Notes: generated from the letters alone by a model not told the origin. Positions 41,543 through 51,935 are shown, numbered from the stretch's first letter. The stretch: DNA of 64,000 bases from SCTD01 sp963781675 (GCA_963781675.1 CAWAGF010000001.1:1116001-1180000); one strand, 5' to 3'. A program made the numbers and translations.

Positions 41543-42884
41543 GCGCGTGCCCCGGCGGGCAGCAGCACCGCGTCCGGGTGCTCCTGGGCCCGGTCGCGGC
41601 GCGCCAGCTCGAGCGCCACAGACGCGGCGACGAGCGCCCACAGCGGCAGGTAGTACTGCTCGGTCAGGAACAGCGCAGCGGTGCAGGTCACGATCAGCGC
41701 GCCCTGCACGCCGAGCGCCAGGGCACGGGTGTCCGGCGGGGCCCGTGGACCCGGGGCGGCGGCGACCCGCCGGCAGGCGCGGAAGGACAGCCCCAGCATC
41801 GTCAGGAAGGCGAGCAGGGCGGGGACGCCGAGCTCGGACGCCGACCTCGAGGTACATCTGGTGGGAGATCACGTCGGTCGCGTCGTCCGGCCGGCTCTGC
41901 GAGGCGTAGCGCGCGTAGTTCTCGCGGAAGCCGTCCGGGCCCATGCCCAGCGAGCGGGCTGTCGACCGTCATCTGCGCGGCCGCCGCCCAGCGCAGCGCC
42001 CGGGTGTCGACGTTGCGCCCGGCCACCCGCTCCTTCTGCATGAGCGCCCGCTCCACCAGCTCCGGCGCCGTGACGGCCACGGCGGCCAGCACCAGCCCCA
42101 GCGCCAGGCCCGCCGGCCAGGACCGCCAGCGGGCGGCACGAGCCGGCGGACCAGCGGCCCAGAGCACAGGACACCGAGCGCGAGCGGCGGCGCCGCGGGA
42201 GAGCGTGAAGGCGACGCCGGTGACGAGCAGGACGATGACCGCCCCCCAGGCGACGCGCTCCCGGCGCCCCGCGGGCCTGCCGACAGCGCCGCCGCGAGCG
42301 GGACGCGGACCGCGAGGACGAAGGCCAGGTCGTTCGGGTCCTCCAGCGGACCGCCCGCGCGGGCCGCCGCACCGCGACAGGAAGGTCTGCAGCGCGAACG
42401 CGCTGGCCGCCGTGCTGGCCAGCACGAGCACGGCCAGCAGGCCGCGCAGGGCCGGCCCGGCCGCATCGCGCCCAGCAGCGTGACGGTCAGCAGGCCGAAG
42501 GACACGTAGCGCAGCGCGGTCGCGAGGCCGGAGCCGCCGTTCGGGTGGACGGTCGTCGCGGCCAGCACCAGCAGCAGGAAGACGGGCAGCGCTGCCATGG
42601 CCGGGTGGCGCGGGCCGCGCCGCTCGACGCCGGGCCATGCACCCGGAGGGCGTAGGCGGCGAACGACCAGCAGCCCAGCGCCTTCACGGCGACCGGCGAG
42701 ACGTGCAGGTCGAGGTAGCCTCTCGAACGGGCTGACGGCCACCAGCAGGCCGAGGCAGACGGCCAGCCGGGTGAGCATCAGGGCCCCGGCGCCGAGGACC
42801 ACCAGGGTGATCAAGGCGGCCAGCGCGGCGCGCGAGCACCAGGCGCGGGAACGCGACCGCCGCGGCCCGGCCGCGCACGAGCAC
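41539..42884 (-). pseudogene. O-antigen ligase/Wzy-type polymerase-like membrane protein; frame broken several times
   Basis: Pieces in several frames together give a polytopic membrane protein: ALITLVVLGAGALMLTRLAV near the start, LPVFLLLVLAATTVHPNGGSG, LEDPNDLAFVLAV, and a C-terminal part with LGLSFRACRRV and LTEQYYLPLWALVAASVALELA. The pattern of many membrane spans plus a loop with a DPND-like stretch fits the Wzy/WaaL family, which polymerises or ligates lipid-linked repeats outside the membrane. The proposed GTG start at 42884 is approximate. It is the first gene of the minus-strand operon running down to 36127. Confidence 0.65.
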
Positions 42885-43056
42885 GCCGCGCGCTCGCGCG
42901 CTCCGCCGGTCCCGTGCGACGCGGGGACCGGGACCTCGTGGGGATGTCGCCTCCTCGTCGCGGGCCGCCCGCTGCGCGCCCTCCGCCGAGATCATCGACC
43001 AGACTCGCGGCCCACCTGAGCGCCGACCCGCTGGCGTCCTGCACCGGGAGGCCCGC

Positions 43057-44045
43057 GTGGCGGAGACGCCGACCGTCTGGCTGGCCGACTGGTCGGACGA
43101 GGAGGACGCGGCCTTCCGCCGGGCCTGGGGGGCCCGGGCCCCCGCGGTGCTGCGGGCCGCCGCCGCTCGGCACCAGCGTGGGCAGCCGGTGGCACCGGGT
43201 GCGCAGCTGGCCCGCCTACGCCGGCCTGGCCGTGCGGGGCCGGCGCGCGGGCGGCCCCGGCGGCGTGGTGGTGGCCTGGCAGCCGCTCGCCGGCGCGCTG
43301 CTCGGCCTGCTCGGGCCGGGCGCGGGCCGCGCGCCTCGTCCTGCTCAACCCGCTGCTCACGACGGGCGACCGCTCGCCGCAGGCGCGCCTGCTGCTCGCC
43401 GGCGTGCGCCGCGCGGACCGGGTCGTCTTCTACTCCTCGACGGCGGCGCAGGCGGCCGTGGCGCTCGGGGTGGACCCCGGGCGGGTCGTCGTCCTGCGCT
43501 GGGGGTGGAGCCGCGGCCGGAGTGCCGCCGCCGGACCGCTCGGGGCCGCTCCTGGCGGCCGGCCGGGACCACCGGGACTGGGCGGCCTGGCCGAGGCCGC
43601 GCGCCGGGCGGACGGCGAGGTGCTGGTCGCCGGCCCGGACGCGGTGCCGCCGCCGCTGCGCCTCGTGCGGCCCGGACGGCCGGGCGGCGTTCCGGCGCTG
43701 GTCGCCGCGGCCCGGGCGGTGGTCGTGCCGCTGCTGGACGACCGCGCGCCAGGCCGGGACGCTCGCGGTGCTCGACGCGGTGGCGGCGGGGCGTCCCGTC
43801 GTGGCCACGGCGGTCCGGGCACGCAGGAGTACGTGCTGCCCGGCGCGGGTCGCCTGGTTGCCGGCCGGCGACGTCGCGGCGCTCGCCGACGCGCTGCGGG
43901 CAGCCGGCGACCCCGGGGCAGCTCGCGCAGTGGGCCCGCGGCGCGGCCGCGGCGCGCGACCGCCTGTCCCTCGCCGCGTTCACGGCGCAGGTGGCGGCGG
44001 TCGTCGAGGCCGGCAGCGCGCCGTCACGTGGTGCACCGCGCGTAG
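43057..44045 (+). pseudogene. Glycosyltransferase-like protein; frame broken several times
   Basis: GGGAGG precedes a GTG start, and the first residues read VAETPTVWLADWSDEEDAAFR. Later segments in alternating frames include RADRVVFYSSTAAQAAVALG, ARAVVVPLLDDR, LAVLDAVAAGRPVVATAV and PAGDVAALADALRAA, together a GT-B type donor-binding half. At the 3' end, restoring one GC at about 44030 gives a natural stop at 44043-44045. It is divergent from the polymerase gene and ends 95 bases before the riboswitch. It was probably one intact gene in the organism. Confidence 0.65.
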
Positions 44046-44110
44046 CGATCCTACGCCAAGATCCCTACGGAGAGTCACCCGGTTCGGCGCATCAGCGCGG
44101 CGAACGGCCG

Positions 44111-44122
44111 ACGATGCATCGT
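44111..44122. repeat. Perfect 12-base palindrome ACGATGCATCGT ahead of the riboswitch
   Basis: The palindrome lies 18 bases before the c-di-GMP aptamer in the short spacer after the glycosyltransferase gene. It might be an operator or part of the promoter region. Confidence 0.35.
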
Positions 44123-44140
44123 GAGGACGCATCCGCAAGG

Positions 44141-44228
44141 GACTGGTCGAACGGGCAAACCCGCCGCGAGACGGGGACGCAAAGCCACGGGGCTCCGCGA
44201 GGAGCCAGCCGGGCTGTCGAAACCGGTC
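44141..44228 (+). promoter_or_regulatory. Cyclic di-GMP-I (GEMM-I) riboswitch aptamer
   Basis: The conserved core is present in order: GGGCAAACC (44153-44161), GGGACGCAAAGCC (44174-44186) and AGCCGGG (44207-44213). A hairpin GGCTCC-GCGA-GGAGCC (44191-44206) forms the second arm, and the outer GACTGGT/ACCGGTC arms (44141-44147, 44222-44228) close the fold with one wobble. This matches the GEMM-I consensus closely. It ends 26 bases before the ATG of the secreted glycoside-hydrolase-like gene, so c-di-GMP probably controls that gene's translation or termination. Confidence 0.93.
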
Positions 44229-44254
44229 GGTCCCGCGTACCTCCCGGGATCCCC

Positions 44255-45963
44255 ATGCCTGTCCTGCGCACGGCCGCCACCGGCCTGCTCGTCACCCTCA
44301 CCCTCGCCGTCACGCTGACGCCGACCGCGGCGCTCGCCGTCGAGTCCGCGGCCGCCCCCGCCCCCAGCGCGGCGGTCGCTCCCTTCGTCGGTCCTGTCGC
44401 GATGACGGCGCCGACCGCCGGCCTGCTGCCGCTGAGCTCGACGACCGCGGGCCTGCCGCTGGCCAAGACGGTCGCCGGGCTGCGTCGCTGCGGCGGTGCG
44501 CAGACCTGCCTGTCCCCGCGCCGCCGCTGGCTGGGCGACCGCTTCCTCGCCTCCGCGCAGCAGGTCGCCGCCGCCCGCCGGACCACCCGCACGACCACTG
44601 GCCCGGTACCGGTGCGGCCGAGCACCAGCCCGGCGCCGGCGCCGGCCCCCAGCACCGCGCCGGCCCTCGTCAGCGCGCCCGCGCCGGCCGTCGCCACGAC
44701 GGCCCCGGTCGTCCCGACGTCGCCGAGCCCCGCGCCCGCCGCACCCGTCGCCGCCGCGCCCGCCCCCGTCGCCGCCGCCCCCGCTGCCGCCGCCCCCGCG
44801 CCCCGCCGGCCCCGGCGCCGGCCAGCGCGTCGCCCTCGGCGTCGCCGGCGGCCCCCGTCGTCCCGACCCCGGTGGAGGTGTCCGTGCCGCGCACGAAGCA
44901 GTGGGGCGCGGTCGCCTTCAGCGGCGAGGTCGGCTCGCTTCACGCACGTCGGCGACTACGCCTACGTGCAGCTGAACGCCGCGGAGACCGACCGGGCCAG
45001 GGCGCTCAAGGCGGCGCACCCGGGCCTGAAGGTGCTCGTCTACAAGGACATGTCGTCGACCCGCTCGTACGCCGTCCAGAACGGCAAGGACGACGCCAAG
45101 CTGCCGACGGGGGTCGGCTTCGCCGACGCCGCGGCGACCCACCCGGAGTGGTTCCTCAAGGACACGACGGGCGCCCGGATGGAGTGGCCGTGGGACGGCC
45201 ACTGGTGGATGGACGTCGCCGACCCGGCCTACCAGGCCCGGTGGCTCCAGAACGTGCGTGCCGAGCTGGCCGCCGGCCCCTGGGACGGCGTGATCATCGA
45301 CAACGTGATGGCCAGCCCGGAGTGGTACCTCGAGGGGCGCACCATCGCGAAGTACCCGACGAAGGCGACCTACTCGGCGGCCACCGAGAGCTTCCTGCGC
45401 GCCGTCGCGCCCCAGCTCGTGAGCACCGGGAAGCTCGTCCTCGGCAACATCAGCGACGCCTCGCCGGCCACCTGGGACCGCTGGACGGCGCTGCTGTCCG
45501 GCGCGAACCACGAGCACTCCTTCAGCTGGAGCGGCGGCGAGCTCTACGGCGGCGCCAGCTGGCTGGAGCGCGTCCAGGAGATCGAGCGGACCCAGCGCGC
45601 GGGCCGCATCCACACCGCGACGTCCTCGGCGACGTCCACCGACCTCCGCGCGCTGACCTACCTCCGCGCCTCGTGGCTGCTGGCCTGGGACGGCGGCGCC
45701 TCGGGCTCCGCGCAGATGGTCGCGCTCAGCGACCGCAGGGACCCGTGGAACGACGTCGTCGGGCAGGACCTGGGGCAGCCGGTGACGGCGCGCACCGCGG
45801 TCGGCGGCGCCTGGAAGCGCGACTTCACGGGCGGGACGGCCGTGGTCAACCCGGGGACGACCAGCGTGACCGTCCCGGTCGGGCCCGGTCTGCGGGACCG
45901 CAACGGCACCCCGGTCACAGCGTCACGCTCGCCCCGCTGACCGGTGCGCTGCTGACCCGCTGA
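44255..45963 (+). pseudogene. Secreted glycoside-hydrolase-like protein (GHL15-type); frame interrupted near 44805, 44935 and 45920
   Basis: The start MPVLRTAATGLLVTLTLAVT is a signal peptide. A long Ala/Pro linker (about residues 110-205) joins a C-terminal TIM-barrel-like domain with FTHVGDYAYVQLN, LKVLVYKDMSS, HPEWFLKDTTG, MDVADPAYQARWL and DGVIIDNVMASPEWYL, resembling putative glycoside hydrolase family 15-like (GHL15) proteins; Asp in IIDNVM is a candidate catalytic residue. Restoring one GC at 44935 gives GEVGSRFTHVGDY. The original C-terminus was probably VTLAPLTGALLTR ending at 45963. It lies directly behind the c-di-GMP riboswitch in the polysaccharide locus, suggesting trimming or release of the polymer. 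Confidence 0.78.
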
Positions 45964-45969
45964 CGGCGG

Positions 45970-47430
45970 TCAGGGGCGTCCCGCGAGGACGTCCCTGATG
46001 CGCAGGACGTTGTCCCGGTCCACGAGCAGCACCACGGCCACGAAGGCCAGCACGGCCGTCGCCCCGCGCACCACCGCGGGCAGCACGGCCCCGGGATCGG
46101 TCAGGCCCGGCACCTGCAGGCTCAGCAGGCCGACCGCGGTCATCGCCGCCGCGCCGGCGAGGGGAGCGCGGAGCAGCGGCGCCAGGTCGCGCAGCCGCAG
46201 CGGGAGCTCCCGGCGCAGCCACACCACGTTCACCAGCAGGACGATGCCGGCGCAGGCCGCCTGCACCACCCCGACGCCGGCCAGCCCCGCGGCGGGGAGG
46301 GCCAGCAGCAGCCCGGCGGTCAGCAGCCCCAGGTGGAGCAGCGACCCGGTCAGCAGCAGGTCGGTGCGGCCGACGGCCTTCAGGCAGACGGCGAACGCGC
46401 GCTGCGTCCCGTACAGCAGGGTGAAGACGGCCAGGCCGCGCAGCACCGGCACGGCCGGGTCCCACTTGTCGCCGAGGACGACCACGCTGTCGGCGAACAC
46501 GACCAGCCCGGTGCTGAGCAGGGTCGAGCCCAGCAGGATGACGCTCAGGACCCGGCGGAAGGCCTGCACCACCTCGCGCGGCTCGTCGAGCCGGCAGTAG
46601 AGCGGGTAGGCAGCGCCGTTCACGACCTGGACGAAGCTCAGGTACGGGAGGAAGGCCAGCCGGAAGGCCAGCGAGTAGACGCCGAGCGCGGCCGTCGAGA
46701 GCAGCCGCCCGACCAGGACGTAGTCGATGTTGAGCTGGCCCAGGCTCGCCAGCGCGCTCCCGAGGACGGGCAGGCTGTAGCCGAGCAGCTCGCGCGCGTG
46801 CTCCCGGTCCCAGCCGGGGCGGACGCGCGGGCCGAGCACCCACGCCAGCACGAGCGTGAGGACGGCGCCGACCAGCTGGCCGGCGACCAGGGAGGCGATG
46901 CCGTACCCCGCGACCGCCATGACGACGGTGAGCACCCCGCCCACGAGGCCCGGCACCGTCTGCGGCACGGCCCGCCGCCGGAACTCCAGCCGCCGGGTCA
47001 TCAGGGCGATCGGCGGGAGCGACGCGACCGTGAGCAGCAGCACGCCGGACAGGGCCAGGATGACGCCGCGCGCGTCCGGCTCGGAGAAGAAGCGGGCGAT
47101 GTACGAGGCACCGCCGACGACCACCGCCGTGCTGACGGCGCCGCCGATCAGGCTGAGCGTGAGCGCGGTGCGCGCCGCCTCCTCGGCGTCCTGCTTGCGG
47201 TAGACGAGGGCGTCGGCGAGGCCGAGGTCCTGCACCGACATCGCCAGGGTGACGACGAGGGTGCCGATCGCGAGCACGCCCAGCTCGCGGGGCGTGAGGA
47301 CCGCGGCGAGCACGAGCAGGACCGCCGACAGGCCGCCCTTGCTGACGAGGGAGCTGGCGCCGATCCACAGGCTGCCGCGGGCGACGCGGGTGCGCAGCGC
47401 GGACCCGGTCGGCTGCTCCGACGCGGCCAC
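45970..47430 (-). CDS. Polysaccharide biosynthesis flippase (Wzx/oligosaccharide translocase family)
   Basis: A 486-residue membrane protein with about fourteen hydrophobic segments. N-terminal GSLWIGASSLVSKGGLSAVLL and the mid-chain YSLPVLGSALASLGQLNIDYVLVGRLL are typical of Wzx-like flippases, which move lipid-linked repeat units across the membrane. GTG 47430 is chosen because GGGAGGGG lies four bases upstream; an open frame extends 52 codons further but reads as non-membrane, arginine-rich sequence. The frame is intact. It is divergent from the polysaccharide deacetylase gene. Confidence 0.9.
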   Translation of the reverse strand: MAASEQPTGSALRTRVARGSLWIGASSLVSKGGLSAVLLVLAAVLTPRELGVLAIGTLVVTLAMSVQDLGLADALVYRKQDAEEAARTALTLSLIGGAVSTAVVVGGASYIARFFSEPDARGVILALSGVLLLTVASLPPIALMTRRLEFRRRAVPQTVPGLVGGVLTVVMAVAGYGIASLVAGQLVGAVLTLVLAWVLGPRVRPGWDREHARELLGYSLPVLGSALASLGQLNIDYVLVGRLLSTAALGVYSLAFRLAFLPYLSFVQVVNGAAYPLYCRLDEPREVVQAFRRVLSVILLGSTLLSTGLVVFADSVVVLGDKWDPAVPVLRGLAVFTLLYGTQRAFAVCLKAVGRTDLLLTGSLLHLGLLTAGLLLALPAAGLAGVGVVQAACAGIVLLVNVVWLRRELPLRLRDLAPLLRAPLAGAAAMTAVGLLSLQVPGLTDPGAVLPAVVRGATAVLAFVAVVLLVDRDNVLRIRDVLAGRP

Positions 47431-47588
47431 GTCGCCCCTCCCGCTGCTCGCCGGGGCGGCCCCGTGCGGCGCCCCCGGCTCAGTATGGGGGTGCCGCACG
47501 GGCGCACGGTTCCCCCGCAGCCGGTCTGCCCGTACCCTGCGCCCACCCGAGGCGGGAGCACCGCACGCCGGAGCAGGAGGAGTCACCG

Positions 47589-48509
47589 ATGCGCGCGGCG
47601 GTCCAGCGGCTGGGGCGGCTCTGCCACCCCGTGGCGCGGGCCTGGACGGCGCACGGCGGCGCGGCCGGGTTGACCGTCCTGTGCTGGCACCGGGTGGACG
47701 ACGCCCCGGGTCCGATGTCGGTCACCCCCGCCGAGCTCGAGGCGCAGCTCGACGCCGTGGCGGCCTGGGGGGCGGTGGTGCTGCCCCTGGAGGAGGCCTG
47801 GTCGCGGGTCCGCGCGGGCACGCTGCCGCGCCGCGCGGTGGCGCTGACCTTCGACGACGGCTACCTCTCCACGGCGACGCACGCCTGGCCGGCCCTGCAA
47901 CGGCGCGCCTGGCCGGCCACCTGCTTCGTGGTGCCCGACTACCTCGAGACCGGGCACGAGTTCCCCTGGGACGCGGCAGCCGGGCACCCCGCGCCGGTCA
48001 TGTCCACCGCCCAGGTGCTCGACCTCGCCGGGCGGGGGATGGACATCGGCTCGCACACGATGACGCACCGCTGGCTGCCGCGGCTGCCGGACGAGGAGCT
48101 CGACCGGGAGCTGGTCGGGTCGCGGCGGCACCTCGAGGCGCTCCTCGGCCGGCCGGTGCGGTCGCTGGCCTACCCGGCCGGGCACCACGACCCGCGGGTC
48201 CGGCGCGCCGTCCGTGCCGCCGGCTACGCGAGCGCGTACTCCACGGCCCGCGGGCGCAGCGTCGCCCGTACCGGCAGCTACGAGGTGCGGCGGACGGTCG
48301 TGCCCCGTTCGGCGGAGGACCTGGTGCGCGTGCTCGACGGGGCGTTCGCCCTGCTCGGACCGGTCGACGCGGTGCGCGAGCGGCGCCTGCTGACCGATGC
48401 CGGGCGGCACCCCGACCCCTCCGCCGCCGTGGTGCCCCTGCCGCGCCCGTCCCGGCCGGGGCCGGGCGAGGCCCCTCGCCGTCCGGCGTCCCCGCACCCC
48501 GGCCACTAG
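47589..48509 (+). CDS. Polysaccharide deacetylase family protein (NodB-like)
   Basis: A 306-residue carbohydrate esterase family 4 protein. The metal/catalytic motif ALTFDDGYLS (residues ~87-96) and the second motif DIGSHTMTHRWLP supply the Asp and two His ligands; the later LAYPAGHHDPRV matches motif 3. There is no clear signal peptide, so it may act on lipid-linked units in the cytoplasm, or be poorly exported. AGGAGG precedes the ATG. It would remove N- or O-acetyl groups from the exopolysaccharide. A Pro-rich tail of about 30 residues follows the domain. Confidence 0.9.
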   Translation: MRAAVQRLGRLCHPVARAWTAHGGAAGLTVLCWHRVDDAPGPMSVTPAELEAQLDAVAAWGAVVLPLEEAWSRVRAGTLPRRAVALTFDDGYLSTATHAWPALQRRAWPATCFVVPDYLETGHEFPWDAAAGHPAPVMSTAQVLDLAGRGMDIGSHTMTHRWLPRLPDEELDRELVGSRRHLEALLGRPVRSLAYPAGHHDPRVRRAVRAAGYASAYSTARGRSVARTGSYEVRRTVVPRSAEDLVRVLDGAFALLGPVDAVRERRLLTDAGRHPDPSAAVVPLPRPSRPGPGEAPRRPASPHPGH

Positions 48510-48565
48510 CATCCGCCGGGGTCCGGCTACGTCCCGTTCCGGGCGATCGGGAAGGAGCTCGACAC

Positions 48566-49776
48566 GTGCGCGTGCTCGTCGCCACGTCGGCCTTCCCCCT
48601 CCCGGTCCGCGACGGCCTGCGGCTGCAGATGGCCGGGCTGCTCGGCGAGCTGTCCCGGCGGGACGAGGTCGTCCTGGTGTCCCAGGTCGGCCCCGGGGAC
48701 GACGTGACGCGCGCGCCGGGGATCTGCCGCCGCCTCGTGGAGGTGGCCCCGTCGCCGGGCGGCCGGCTCCGCCGCCTGCGCCAGGAGCTCGCGACCGCGC
48801 GCAGCCGCCGGCCGGTCCTCGCGGAGCAGGCGACCTCGTCCCCCCTGGCCGAGGCGCTGCGGGCGGCGGTCGCCGAGCACCGGCCCGACGTCGTGCACGT
48901 CGCCCCCGCATGGCTGGCCGAGCTGCTCGAGGGGCTCGACTGCGCGACCGTCGTCGCGGCGCTCGACGCGGCCGGGCCGAACTGGGACGCCGACGGCGAG
49001 CTGCGCGACCAGCCGCCTGCGCCGGTACCTGTCCACCCGTGAGCGCGACCGGTTGCTGCGCTACGAGCGGGAGGTGCTCCCGAGGGCCGACGCCGTCGTG
49101 GTGGTGACGGACGAGGACGCCGAGCTGATGCGCCGCAACAGCCCGACGGTCGCCGTGCACGTCGTCACGAACGGCGTCGACGCGGAGCACTGGGCGAGGC
49201 CGCCCCAGGCGGGGCCGCGCGACGCGTCGCTGGTCGTCTTCTCGGGCGCCATGGGCTACCCGCCGAACGTCGAGGCGGCCCGGCTTCGCCGTGCAGGAGG
49301 TGCTGCCGCTGCTGCTCCGGGAGCGCCCCGACGTCCGGCTGCGCATCGTCGGGCGGGACCCGGCGCCGGAGGTGCTGGCGCTCGCGGGCCCGTCGGTCGA
49401 GGTGACGGGGACCGTGGAGGACGTCCGGCCGCACCTGTGGGAGGCGGGGGCCTACCTGTGCCCCATGCGGTCCGGCTCCGGGGTCAAGAACAAGCTGCTG
49501 GAGGCTCTCGCCGCCGGTGCCCCGTGCGTCGTGACGCCGCTCGCGACCGCGGGGCTGGAGCTCGTCGACGGCGCCCACGCCCTCGTGCGGGAGCACGCGT
49601 CCGAGCTGGCCGAGGCGCTGCTCGGCGTCCTGTCCGACCCGCCCAGGGCGGACGGCCTGGCTGCTGCGGGGGCGGCCCGCGCGCAGGAGCTGTCCTGGGC
49701 CCGGACGGCGGAGGGCTTCCAGGCGGTCTACCGGGACGCGGTCCGTCGCCGGCAGGAGCGCGTCGGCGCCCTCTAG
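48566..49776 (+). pseudogene. Glycosyltransferase family 4 protein; frame broken twice
   Basis: GGAAGGAG precedes the GTG start. The first part reads VRVLVATSAFPLPVRDGLRL and continues to DADGELRDQPPA. Adding one GC near 49028 restores RRYLSTRERDRLLRYER, and one CG near 49285 restores VEAARGFAVQEVLP; both sites are alternating CG runs. The C-terminal half has LRIVGRDPAPEVLAL, YLCPMRSGSGVKNKLLEALAAG and PCVVTPLATAGLEL, the GT4 donor site. The restored protein is about 405 residues and was probably intact. It follows the deacetylase gene on the same strand. Confidence 0.82.
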
Positions 49777-50822
49777 AGGTCAGCCCGGCGCAGCGCGCGG
49801 CGGGCGACCTGCTTGGCGCGCCAGGGGAGCTCGGCGGCCGCGGAGCTCCAGGCCAGCAGGTGCTCGCACGGGTCGACCCGCGTCGCGGAGGACAGCTTGT
49901 AGCTCTCCTCGCCGCGCATCCAGTCCAGCTCGTCGAGCTCCGCGTCCTCGGCGACGTGCTGCAGGGCCAGCCCGTTGGCCAGGCGCCCGGCGCTCGCCTC
50001 CCGCCACCGGGGGGAGACCCGGTTGTCCCAGACGCGCAGGACCGGGCCGTCCCGGAAGCCGAGGACGTAGGCCGCGAGGTCGCCGTCGACCCGCAGCACG
50101 AGCAGGTCCACCCGTCCGGCCTCCGCCTGCTCGCGCACCACCTGCCGGTAGAAGCGGCGCACCTCGGGCCGGTCGTGCTGGCTGGCGCCGCGGGCGTCCA
50201 GGTCGCGCTCGCGGTGGACGCGCTCCACGTCCGGCAGCGCGGCCAGCACCTCCTGCGGGTCGGTCAGCCAGCGCTGCTCGAGCTCCCCGGCGGCGAGCAG
50301 GCGCTTGCGCGCGCGGGCCTCCGCGGAGCGGCTGTTGCGGCTGGACGGCGCCGCGGTCCCCGCCGGGATCGACACCCGTGGCAGCCCGTCGCCCGGCAGC
50401 AGCAGCGCCCGGGGGAGCGACGCCGTCAGGGCCTGCGTCGTGGCCTCTCCCGCAGGCAGCTGCTCCAGGCGCAGGGCCCACGGCCGACCGAGCCGGCGCA
50501 GTCCTGCCGCGACGGCCGCCGCCAGCGCCTGCTCGGAGCCGGGAGCCGCCGCCAGCCGGACCTCGTCGGCAGCGCCGTGGCCCGCGGCCACGACCTGGAC
50601 CAGCGGACCGAGCCGCCGTCGCGCGAGCACCACGGCGCCGAGCAGCTCGCCCCCCTCCTGCACGCCCAGCACCCAGGGCTCCCACTGCGGCGTGCACGCG
50701 AACCACGGCCGCCACCACTCCGAGCGGGCCGTCAGCGGCGCCTGCGTGCTGCTCTGCAACCGGTCCAGGGCGGAGCGGAGCGGGCCGGTCAGGACGTCGC
50801 GCCCGGCCGCGTCGACCCTCAT
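49773..50822 (-). CDS. FemAB/GNAT-like acyl- or aminoacyltransferase (third of three)
   Basis: A 349-residue GNAT-fold protein with the same general plan as those at 29544 and 34957, but more diverged: WEPWVLGVQEGGELLGAVVLA in the first half, and RRFYRQVVREQAEAGRVDLLVLRVDGDLAAYVLGF plus LDWMRGEESYKLSSA in the second, the usual acetyltransferase-6 signature. It is convergent with the GT gene before it (four-base overlap of ends) and overlaps the stop of the GT gene transcribed ahead of it, so it is co-expressed with that glycosyltransferase. A surface-polymer acylation role is likely but unproven. Confidence 0.8.
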   Translation of the reverse strand: MRVDAAGRDVLTGPLRSALDRLQSSTQAPLTARSEWWRPWFACTPQWEPWVLGVQEGGELLGAVVLARRRLGPLVQVVAAGHGAADEVRLAAAPGSEQALAAAVAAGLRRLGRPWALRLEQLPAGEATTQALTASLPRALLLPGDGLPRVSIPAGTAAPSSRNSRSAEARARKRLLAAGELEQRWLTDPQEVLAALPDVERVHRERDLDARGASQHDRPEVRRFYRQVVREQAEAGRVDLLVLRVDGDLAAYVLGFRDGPVLRVWDNRVSPRWREASAGRLANGLALQHVAEDAELDELDWMRGEESYKLSSATRVDPCEHLLAWSSAAAELPWRAKQVARRALRRADL

Positions 50823-51929
50823 GCGAGCACCTCCCGGTAGGCCGCGACGGTCTGCTCGACGGTCTGCCGCAGGTCGTGCGCCGCCACGACGTGGGCACGC
50901 CCGCGCTGCCCCTCGAGGTCCGCGGCGGCCGGGTCCGCCAGCCGTGCGCCCAGCGCCGCGGCGAGAGCCGCGGGGTCCTCAGGGGGGACGACGGCGCCCG
51001 CGTCGGCGGGCAGCGACTCCCGCACGCCGGTGACGTCGCTCGCGACGACCGACCGGGCCCGCGCCATCGCCTCCAGCGGCACCAGCGCCATGCCCTCCCA
51101 CCGCGAGGGGACAGCCACGACGTCGGCCGCTGCCAGCCAGCTGCTGACGTCGTCGCTCGGCTCCGGCGAAGGACGTGCCGGGACCCGCGGCCCGTCGCAG
51201 GACGTCGTCGTCCGGCCCCGCACCGACGAGGACGAGCCGCGCACCGGGCACCTGCCGCAGCACCTCCGGCCAGGCCGCCAGGAGCACGTCCTGCCCCTTC
51301 TGCCGGGCCAGCCTCCCGACGCAGACCACCAGCGGGCCGGGTGCCTGCCCCAGCAGCTGCCGGGCCCTCGCGCGCTCGTCGGCGCCGGCCGGCTGGAGCG
51401 CCTCCACGTCGACGCCGTTCGGGACGACCGCCGTCGGCTGCACGACGACGCCGGCCCGCTGGCCGTCGCGGCGCTCGGCCTCGCTCACGCAGACCAGCAG
51501 CGACGTCCAGCGGACGGCGGCGCGCTCCCAGCCCGTGGTCGCCCGCCGCAGCAGCCCCCCGGCCGCCTCGAAGGACCACGCGTGCGGCTGGAAGACGGTC
51601 GGCACCCGGCCGCGCAGGAGCAGGCGCCCCGCGAGGCCGGCCTTGGCGGAGTGCAGGTGGACCAGCCCCGGCCGGACGCGCCGCACCACGGCCGCCAGGC
51701 GCCGCACCTCGAGCGCCGTGGCCGGGCCGGGGCTGCGTCCGGCGGGCCACGAGTGGACCTGCACCCCGGTCCCGCGCAGCTCGTCCGTGAGCGTGCCGCC
51801 CGGCGGGCAGGCCACGTGCACGTCCCAGCCGGCGGCGGCCTGCGCCCTCGCCAGGTCGACGACGCAGCGGGCGACCCCCGCCGTCGTCGGCTGCGCCACG
51901 TGCAGCAGCCGAGGCAGGGGGGCTGGCAT
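50819..51929 (-). pseudogene. Glycosyltransferase family 4 protein; one frameshift near 51165
   Basis: The N-terminal domain starts LLHVAQPTTAGVARCVVDLARAQ and runs to LVCVGRLARQKGQDVLLAAW and LVLVGAGPDDDVL in one frame. Restoring CG in a collapsed CCGCGG site near 51165 joins it to PSDDVSSWLAAADVVAVPS, RWEGMALVPLEAMARARSV and VASDVTGVRESLPADAG. The full protein would be about 370 residues. ATG 51929 is preceded at six bases by TACGCT, so it is probably leaderless. The downstream FemAB-like gene starts within its stop codon. Confidence 0.83.
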
Positions 51930-51935
51930 GGCGGC

